From the NCBI GenBank assembly GCA_029052375.1, contig JAIDJD010000293.1, forward strand, positions 1 to 5,194: DNA of 5,194 nt, read 5' to 3'. The notes beneath the pieces are model-generated. The model was not told where the DNA came from and did not search any database. It saw only the letters and a program-made list of their open reading frames with translations. Below, piece after piece: positions 1 to 5,194 of the stretch (position 1 is the first letter of the stretch; each line of letters opens with the position of its first letter). This DNA comes from Duncaniella sp. GTDB taxonomy: Bacteria > Bacteroidota > Bacteroidia > Bacteroidales > Muribaculaceae. A program made the position numbers and the translations under genes.

Positions 1-1
1 C

Positions 2-2533
2 AGGCTCAGGGGGCTTGAGAGCGACGACTGCGAGCAGTTCCTCACGGTCCGACAGCTTGTCCCCGAACGACAGGGATGGCAGAACACCGACGCCAACACC
101 ACCCACGCCATACCCCCGACCACAGCCCGTTATTTCCGCTTCTCATGGACTCCGGAGGGCACAGAGCCGGGCAGCGAAGACCTCGATGCGGCCAAGTGGA
201 AACCAAACCTGAAAATCAAGAAAATCATACTCAACGGCCACCCGAAGCTCGACCGCTGGGAGGGCAAGGCCGGACTTGTCTGGCGTGTAGCCCCGGCCAC
301 TGCCGAGACCATGCTGCCCCATGAGCTGTGTGTCAGGAAAGAGGATATCATAGACCTTACCGCGTCAATGAAGGACGGCCATCTCACGGCACAGCTCCCC
401 GAGGGCGAATGGCGCCTGATGCGCATCGGACATACCTCTACCGGCCACACTAACGCCACCGGGGGCGCGGGGCGCGGTCTCGAGGCCGACAAGTTCAGCG
501 AGGCGGCCGTGGCCAAGCAGTTTGACAACTGGTTCGGTCGCGTGTTCCGCGAGCTCGGGCCTGAGAAGGCCGGCCGAGTGCTCAGGTATATGCACGTCGA
601 CAGCTGGGAGTGCGGCAGCCAGAACTGGAGCGCCGGCTTCGCCTCAGAGTTCCTCAAGCGCCGAGGCTACGACCTGATGCCATACCTGCCTCTGTTTGCC
701 GGAGTGCCTGTCGACGATGTCGAGACCTCGGAGAGAGTCCTGCGCGATATCCGCGCCACAGCCGCCGAGCTTGTTGTGGACATATTCTACAAGGTGCTCG
801 CCGACAAGGCCCGAGAATACGGCTGTCTCTTCTCTGCCGAGTGTGTGTCGCCAACGATGGTGAGCGACGGGATGCTCCACTACAAGGCCGTTGACTTTCC
901 AATGGGCGAATTCTGGCTCAGGAGCCCGACCCACGACAAGCCCAACGATATGCTCGACGCCATACACGGAGGCCATATCTACGGCAAGAACATCATACAG
1001 GCCGAGGGTTTCACCGAGGTGAGAGGCACATGGGACGAGACACCTGCGATGCTCAAGACCCTCCTTGACCGCAACTACGCGCTCGGCATCAACCGCATTT
1101 TCTATCACGTCTACACACACAATCCGTTCATGGACAGGAAGCCGGGCATGACTCTCGACGGCATAGGCCTCTTCTTCCAGCGAGACAACACATGGTTTGC
1201 AGACGGAGGCAAGGCGCTGACAGACTATATGCGCCGCTGCCAGGCCATGCTGCAGTACGGTGTCCCGGTGGCGGACATAGCCGTGTTTACAGGCGAGGAG
1301 GTGCCGCGCAGGGCCCTGCTGCCCGACCGTCTCGTCGGGTCTCTGCCGGGCATATTCGGCCCCGAGCGTGTCGAGTCTGAGCGCAGGCGTCTCGCCAACG
1401 AGGGACAACCCATGAGGGTGATGCCCGTCGGCGTGAAGCATTCGGCCAACATGGCCGACCCGGACAAGTGGACAGACCCCCTGAGAGGATATGCCTACGA
1501 CTCAATGAACAGGGATGCCCTGCTGCGCCTCGCCGAGGCTCGCGACGGACGCATCTCACTGCCCGGCGGAGCCTCATACAAGGTGCTCGTGCTGCCGCTT
1601 GCCCACCCCATGATGCCCGACACCATACTCAGCGCTGAGGTGCGCGCCAAGGTTGACAGCCTTGCCGCCGCAGGCGTGGCCGTTCCGTCGCTACCCTATC
1701 TTGGCGACGACTTCTCGGCCCTCGGCCTTGAACGCGACCTTATCGTGCCTGAAAACATAGCGTGGACCCACCGCAGAAACCATGACGAGGATGTCGACCT
1801 ATACTTCATCTCCAATCAGGAAGAAGGAGAGCCCCGCGAGCTCACGGCCTCGTTCCGCATATCCGGGCGCGTGCCCGAGCTATGGAATCCCGCCGACGGC
1901 TCCATAGACAGCCATCTCGACTGGAAAGCCGAGGATGGACGCACGGAAGTGAGGCTATGTCTCGACGGCGCCGAATCGGTCTTCATAGTCTTCCGCCAGC
2001 CCACCTCAGCCACTTCAGGCACAGCCCCCGCAAAAAAATCATCAAAAGTGGACTTGAATACCTCATCATGGACAGTGAGATTCAACACCACTGGCCGTGA
2101 GATAGTGTCAGACAAGCTCTTCGACTGGACCTCCCATCCCGACAACGACATCAGATACTACTCAGGCACAGCCACATACGCCACAACCTTCAAGGCTCCA
2201 AGACTGCCCGAGGGCGCAAGGATAACGCTAAATCTCGACGGCCTCCACGATATAGCCTCGGTACGTCTCAACGGCAAGGAATGTGGGACAGCATGGACCC
2301 GGCCCTACGCCGTAGACATCACAGACGCTATCGCCAGAGGCTCCAACGAGCTTGTCATAGACGTGACAAACACATGGGCCAACGCACTCCTCGGCGCAGA
2401 CGAGGGCAAGGCTCCGTTTGAAGGCATATGGACCAACGCCGGGTATCGCAGGGCGGAGAAAACCCTGCTTCCCGCCGGCCTCACCTCTCCCCTCACCCTC
2501 ACCGTAACAACCGAAAGCAAACAAAAGAAATGA
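2..2533 (+). CDS. GH106 alpha-L-rhamnosidase, 5'-partial (N-terminus outside window)
   Basis: Glycoside hydrolase of family GH106, expected to release terminal alpha-L-rhamnose from pectic polysaccharides (rhamnogalacturonan I or II) in the periplasm. The frame is open from base 2; the first ATG at 311 is internal, because the preceding 103 codons carry family sequence (RYFRFSW, then LNGHPKLDRWEGKAG). 843 residues are visible. Family blocks in order (fragment numbering): HVDSWECGSQNW at about 200-211, with E203 the likely general acid; AEC with E280; MGEFW at 301-305, then SPTHDKP; QAEGFT with E335 the likely base; KPGMTLDG from 380; GEEVPRR from 431. E203 and E335 are 132 apart, the same as E461 and E593, which I recall as the catalytic pair of the B. 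thetaiotaomicron GH106 enzyme BT0986. That implies about 258 residues missing and a full length near 1,100. After a Ser/Thr/Ala/Lys linker (about 667-687), residues about 688-835 look like a C-terminal galactose-binding-like beta-sandwich. No frameshift or internal stop is seen. The family call is firm; the exact linkage is not determinable here. Confidence 0.95.
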   Translation, partial: RLRGLESDDCEQFLTVRQLVPERQGWQNTDANTTHAIPPTTARYFRFSWTPEGTEPGSEDLDAAKWKPNLKIKKIILNGHPKLDRWEGKAGLVWRVAPATAETMLPHELCVRKEDIIDLTASMKDGHLTAQLPEGEWRLMRIGHTSTGHTNATGGAGRGLEADKFSEAAVAKQFDNWFGRVFRELGPEKAGRVLRYMHVDSWECGSQNWSAGFASEFLKRRGYDLMPYLPLFAGVPVDDVETSERVLRDIRATAAELVVDIFYKVLADKAREYGCLFSAECVSPTMVSDGMLHYKAVDFPMGEFWLRSPTHDKPNDMLDAIHGGHIYGKNIIQAEGFTEVRGTWDETPAMLKTLLDRNYALGINRIFYHVYTHNPFMDRKPGMTLDGIGLFFQRDNTWFADGGKALTDYMRRCQAMLQYGVPVADIAVFTGEEVPRRALLPDRLVGSLPGIFGPERVESERRRLANEGQPMRVMPVGVKHSANMADPDKWTDPLRGYAYDSMNRDALLRLAEARDGRISLPGGASYKVLVLPLAHPMMPDTILSAEVRAKVDSLAAAGVAVPSLPYLGDDFSALGLERDLIVPENIAWTHRRNHDEDVDLYFISNQEEGEPRELTASFRISGRVPELWNPADGSIDSHLDWKAEDGRTEVRLCLDGAESVFIVFRQPTSATSGTAPAKKSSKVDLNTSSWTVRFNTTGREIVSDKLFDWTSHPDNDIRYYSGTATYATTFKAPRLPEGARITLNLDGLHDIASVRLNGKECGTAWTRPYAVDITDAIARGSNELVIDVTNTWANALLGADEGKAPFEGIWTNAGYRRAEKTLLPAGLTSPLTLTVTTESKQKK
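2032..2038 (+). other. In-phase A_AAA_AAA heptamer in the rhamnosidase linker
   Basis: Seven consecutive A residues are read as the last base of GCA followed by AAA AAA, the exact phase of a classical -1 slippery heptamer. It sits in the low-complexity linker between the GH106 catalytic region and the C-terminal beta-sandwich. A -1 shift would add 20 residues and stop at 2098-2100; a +1 shift would stop at 2055-2057. I see no convincing downstream hairpin or internal Shine-Dalgarno stimulator, so the site is real as sequence but its function is unproven. Confidence 0.3.
2530..2533 (+). other. ATGA stop/start overlap between rhamnosidase and esterase genes
   Basis: The esterase start ATG (2530-2532) overlaps the rhamnosidase stop TGA (2531-2533). 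The preceding 19 bases (2511-2529) are A-rich with no GGAG-like Shine-Dalgarno core. This fits Bacteroidota initiation, which favours A-rich leaders, and suggests coupled translation of the two genes. It also fixes the esterase start. Confidence 0.9.
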
Positions 2534-3990
2534 AAAAACATATCTATCAGACGCTTTGTGCGCTCGCCTCTCTCTCTGTATCTCTCAATGCCGCGGCCGA
2601 GGTGAAGATGCCGGCCATCTTCGGCGACAACATGGTCTTGCAGCAGAACACGGACGCAAATATCTGGGGCTCGGCCACGCCCTCCTCTACCGTAATGGTT
2701 TCGCCCGGATGGACTTCGGAGAAATACACAGCCAAAGCCGACAAGGAGGGCAGGTGGCGGACAGCCATTCCCACCCCCTCGGCGGGAGGCCCATACACCG
2801 TCACCATCAGCGACGGCACCCCACTCACCCTCGACAATGTCATGCTCGGCGAGGTATGGCTCTGCTCAGGCCAGAGCAATATGGAGATGCCTATGAAAGG
2901 CTTCAAGAACCAGCCCGTAGAGGGGGCCAACATGGCCGCGCTCAGAAGCCGCAACCCGGACATACGCCTCTTCACCGTCAATCGCAATTCGTCTACAGTG
3001 CCTGTCGGCGATGTCACGGGCGCGTGGGCCGAGGCTGCGCCCGAGAGCGTCCGCGAGTTCAGCGCCACCGCCTACTTCTTCGGACGCCAGATAGAGGAGA
3101 TTCTCGATGTCCCCGTCGGCCTTGTCACAGCGGCGTGGGGAGGTTCGGCCTGCGAGGCATGGATGAGCGATGAAATGCTCGAGGCATTCCCCGAAGCCGT
3201 GTCACGAATCCCCGCTCCCGGAACAAAGATTCCGTCCAAGAACCGCACTCCGAGCGTGCTCTTCAATGGTATGCTCAGTCCGCTTGTTGGCCTGTCAATG
3301 CGCGGTGTCATATGGTATCAGGGCGAGGACAACTGGAATCGTGCCCACTCCTACGCCGATATGTTCTCCACCATGATCAACGGTTGGCGAGGCCTGTGGG
3401 GACAGGGAGATTTTCCATTCTACTATTGCCAGATTGCCCCCTACGACTATGCCATCATCACAGAGCCGGGCAAGGAGATAATCAACTCGGCCTATCTCCG
3501 CGAGGCCCAGGCCAAGGTGGAGAAGATGGTGCCCAACACGGGCATGGCCGTGCTGATGGACGCAGGCTGGCATGAGGGAATACACCCGCCCAAAAAACGT
3601 GTCGCAGGCGAACGCCTCGCCCTGCTCGCTCTCGCCAAGACATACGGCATCAAGGGCTTCGGAGCCGAAAGCCCCAGATACAAATCTATGGAGGTCAGTG
3701 GCGACACGGTGATTGTCAGCTTCGACCGCGCCCCCGAGTGGATAGCAGGCAGACAGAGCTTTGAATCAAAACAGTTTCAGCTTGCGGGCCAAGACCGTGT
3801 GTTCCATCCTGCCAAGGCATGGATTTCGCGAAGCAAGGTGATGGTCAGGAGCGACGAGGTGCCACGGCCTGTGGCGGTAAGGTATGCCTTCGAGAACGCG
3901 TCGGAGGGCGACCTTTTCAGCCCCGACGGTCTCCCCGTCTCCTCGTTCCGCTCGGACGACTGGCCCGATGCACGACCCATCAAGGAGTGA
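2530..3990 (+). CDS. Secreted sialate O-acetylesterase-type SGNH esterase (SASA family)
   Basis: Carbohydrate O-acetylesterase of the sialate O-acetylesterase (SASA) group. In a polysaccharide locus such enzymes usually deacetylate plant glycans, so sialic acid need not be the substrate. The ATG at 2530 is chosen because it begins a typical signal peptide (MKKHIYQTLCALASLSVSL, likely cut after AAA at residue 23) and gives an ATGA overlap with the upstream stop; an in-frame ATG at 2428 lies deep in the upstream gene and would put 34 unrelated residues before the signal. The mature protein starts with a small beta domain (PAIFGDNMVLQQN, IWGSA). The SGNH hydrolase core follows: GEVWLCSGQSNMEMP with nucleophile S116, AAWGGSACEAW at 201-211 (oxyanion loop), WYQGEDNW at 262-269, and DAGWHEGIHPPKK with D344 and catalytic H352. 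At 486 residues it is a normal length for the single-catalytic-domain form. The usual acidic partner just before the His is not in its standard place (see findings). It is probably periplasmic and co-transcribed with its neighbours. Confidence 0.94.
   Translation: MKKHIYQTLCALASLSVSLNAAAEVKMPAIFGDNMVLQQNTDANIWGSATPSSTVMVSPGWTSEKYTAKADKEGRWRTAIPTPSAGGPYTVTISDGTPLTLDNVMLGEVWLCSGQSNMEMPMKGFKNQPVEGANMAALRSRNPDIRLFTVNRNSSTVPVGDVTGAWAEAAPESVREFSATAYFFGRQIEEILDVPVGLVTAAWGGSACEAWMSDEMLEAFPEAVSRIPAPGTKIPSKNRTPSVLFNGMLSPLVGLSMRGVIWYQGEDNWNRAHSYADMFSTMINGWRGLWGQGDFPFYYCQIAPYDYAIITEPGKEIINSAYLREAQAKVEKMVPNTGMAVLMDAGWHEGIHPPKKRVAGERLALLALAKTYGIKGFGAESPRYKSMEVSGDTVIVSFDRAPEWIAGRQSFESKQFQLAGQDRVFHPAKAWISRSKVMVRSDEVPRPVAVRYAFENASEGDLFSPDGLPVSSFRSDDWPDARPIKE
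3982..3987 (+). promoter_or_regulatory. Shine-Dalgarno-like AAGGAG before the DUF5703 gene
   Basis: AAGGAG lies inside the last codons of the esterase gene and ends 7 bases before the ATG at 3995, which is a standard spacing for a ribosome binding site. It supports 3995 as the start. Because Bacteroidota depend only weakly on Shine-Dalgarno pairing, and the bases also encode Lys-Glu at the esterase C-terminus, the functional role is probable rather than certain. Confidence 0.55.
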
Positions 3991-3994
3991 GGCC

Positions 3995-5194
3995 ATGCTG
4001 AGACAGACTATTGCAGGCCTGATTATTGCCTCATCGCTCTCGGCTCAGGCCCACCTGCCCGCCGACTATGTGTGGGAGAGCATGAGCCCCGACGCATCTG
4101 CCTCAATGCCCGTCGGCGGCGGAGACATCGGCCTCAACGTTTGGGCCGAGGATGGCGACCTGTTCTTCTACATAGCCAGAAGCGGGGCCTATGACGAGCA
4201 TGGCACACTGCTTAAGCTCGGCAGGGTGAGGGTGCATATCCCGGGCGACAGCCTTAGCCCCTTCTCGCAGACCCTCAGGCTGCGTGATGGTTATTGCGAG
4301 CTCCGCCTCAACGGGAGCCGTGTCGAGCTGTGGGCCGATGTCCACAAGCCTGTCATCCATGTGGAGATAGAGAGCCCTCGCGCCGTCGCTCCCGTCGTCA
4401 GCTACCAGAGCTGGCGCCACGCCGACCGTCCTTTCCGCAAGGGCGAGGGGCGACAGAATTCCTGGAAATGGTCGTCGCCCAAGAATCTTGTCACGACACG
4501 AGACTCAATCAAGGCTGACAGTAATGGAGTAACCTTCATGCATATAAACCCTGCCGAGACGGTCTTTGACGTGACTGTGGCCCGCGAGGGCCTCGACACA
4601 GTCAAGTCTGAGCTATGGAACCCCCTCGGCGGTCTTGTCTCCGGAGGCAGGCTCAGTGGCACGAATCTCCGCTTAAAGGGTGTGAAAGACGGCATATATG
4701 ACGGCACTGACTGCCGCTCATGGGACTATGCCGCAGTCAGGCCGGCCCGCAGAACAAGATTCACAATCACGCTCCGCAATGCTCAGGAGCCCATAGAGAA
4801 ATGGACGGCATCGCTCGACAGCATAGAGGCCCTCGTCAACCTCAGGGAAGACCGCGCCAAGTCACGTTCGTGGTGGCGCCGCTTCTGGGAGCGCAGCTAC
4901 ATATACGCCGCCGGCGACACCGCCTCAGCCCGCATGACACGCAACTATGAGCTTTTCAGGTATATGCTCGGGTGCAACGCCATGGGCAAGGAGCCTACGA
5001 AGTTCAACGGCGGTCTCTTCACCTTCGACCCCCGGCGTGTAGACCCCTCCCAGACCTTCACTCCGGACTATCGCAACTGGGGCGGAGCCACAATGACAGC
5101 TCAGAACCAACGCCTGGTCTACTGGCCGATGCTCAAGAGCGGAGATGCCGACATGATGAAGCCACAGTTTGACTTCTATCTGAGAATGCTCGGC
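3995..5194 (+). CDS. DUF5703-type secreted protein, putative glycoside hydrolase, 3'-partial
   Basis: The ATG at 3995 opens a frame that stays open to the right edge (400 residues visible, no stop). Residues 1-19 form a signal peptide ending AQA, so the protein is exported. Residues from about 24 match my memory of the DUF5703 N-terminal domain: YVWESMSPDASASMPVGGGD, then IGLNVWAEDGDLFFYIAR and LLKLGRVRV. This is followed by a beta-rich region to about residue 285. From about 290 a helical catalytic-type domain begins (SWWRRFWERSYI with W293, W294; YELFRYMLGCNAMGKEP; KFNGGLFTFD from 336; NWGG at 361-364; TAQNQRLVYWPMLKSGD). A beta-sandwich followed by an alpha-helical toroid resembles GH95-like enzymes, and the visible layout fits an exo-glycosidase, but I know of no firm activity for this family. 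The usual MPLGNGD motif reads MPVGGGD here. It lies four bases after the esterase gene, so it is almost certainly in the same operon. Family call is confident; enzymatic role is inferred. Confidence 0.88.
   Translation, partial: MLRQTIAGLIIASSLSAQAHLPADYVWESMSPDASASMPVGGGDIGLNVWAEDGDLFFYIARSGAYDEHGTLLKLGRVRVHIPGDSLSPFSQTLRLRDGYCELRLNGSRVELWADVHKPVIHVEIESPRAVAPVVSYQSWRHADRPFRKGEGRQNSWKWSSPKNLVTTRDSIKADSNGVTFMHINPAETVFDVTVAREGLDTVKSELWNPLGGLVSGGRLSGTNLRLKGVKDGIYDGTDCRSWDYAAVRPARRTRFTITLRNAQEPIEKWTASLDSIEALVNLREDRAKSRSWWRRFWERSYIYAAGDTASARMTRNYELFRYMLGCNAMGKEPTKFNGGLFTFDPRRVDPSQTFTPDYRNWGGATMTAQNQRLVYWPMLKSGDADMMKPQFDFYLRMLG

Noticed and set aside
311..313. ATG at 311 as the start of the rhamnosidase
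   Set aside because: The same frame is open upstream to the window edge and encodes typical GH106 sequence, so the ATG is an internal methionine of a truncated gene.
130..657. Minus-strand open frame of 175 codons near the left edge
   Set aside because: It overlaps the GH106 reading frame, which continues to base 2 with family sequence; the antisense product has no recognisable features.
644..1441. Long open frame on the minus strand (265 codons) inside the rhamnosidase gene
   Set aside because: It is fully antisense to well-conserved GH106 sequence, shows no recognisable domain, and is expected from GC-rich codon bias.
2428..2430. ATG at 2428 as the start of the esterase
   Set aside because: It would place 34 basic, unrelated residues before a good signal peptide and overlap the upstream gene by over 100 bases; the ATG at 2530 is better supported.
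2547..3068. Minus-strand open frame of 173 codons inside the esterase gene
   Set aside because: It is antisense to the conserved signal peptide and GQSN region and has no identifiable domain.
3592..3597. Run of six A residues in the esterase gene as a second slippage site
   Set aside because: It is preceded by C, so it does not form the X_XXY_YYZ pattern, and it simply encodes the two lysines after the catalytic IHPP block.

Overview
The window is a tightly packed fragment of a carbohydrate-degradation operon, very probably a pectin-type polysaccharide utilisation locus of a relatively GC-rich member of Bacteroidota (order Bacteroidales likely). The evidence is the gene content (a GH106 alpha-L-rhamnosidase, a sialate O-acetylesterase-type esterase and a DUF5703 protein). 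Further support comes from Sec signal peptides on the two proteins whose N-terminus is visible, frequent ATA isoleucine codons, and an A-rich rather than clear Shine-Dalgarno leader before the second gene. The genus cannot be fixed from the sequence; this is inference from gene families and composition.

Layout: all three genes are on the + strand and almost no base is non-coding. (1) Positions 2-2533 hold a GH106-family rhamnosidase. It is cut by the left edge, so the N-terminal part (about 250 residues by my estimate) and the start are missing. (2) Positions 2530-3990 hold a complete 486-residue secreted SGNH-type esterase whose start overlaps the previous stop as ATGA. (3) Positions 3995-5194 hold the first 400 residues of a secreted DUF5703 protein, starting four bases after the previous stop and running off the right edge. 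No promoter, terminator, RNA gene, repeat, mobile element or CRISPR array is visible, and there is no intergenic stretch longer than 4 bases.

How they may work together: the rhamnosidase removes terminal alpha-L-rhamnose from a pectic side chain or rhamnogalacturonan oligosaccharide, the esterase strips O-acetyl groups that would block exo-acting enzymes, and the DUF5703 protein, which has a two-domain layout reminiscent of GH95-like enzymes, may be an exo-glycosidase acting on a neighbouring sugar. The first two roles rest on known families; the third is a hypothesis and is the least characterised part of the window. Two smaller points deserve a look: an in-phase A_AAA_AAA heptamer exactly in the linker before the rhamnosidase's C-terminal domain, and non-standard residues near the catalytic histidine of the esterase.
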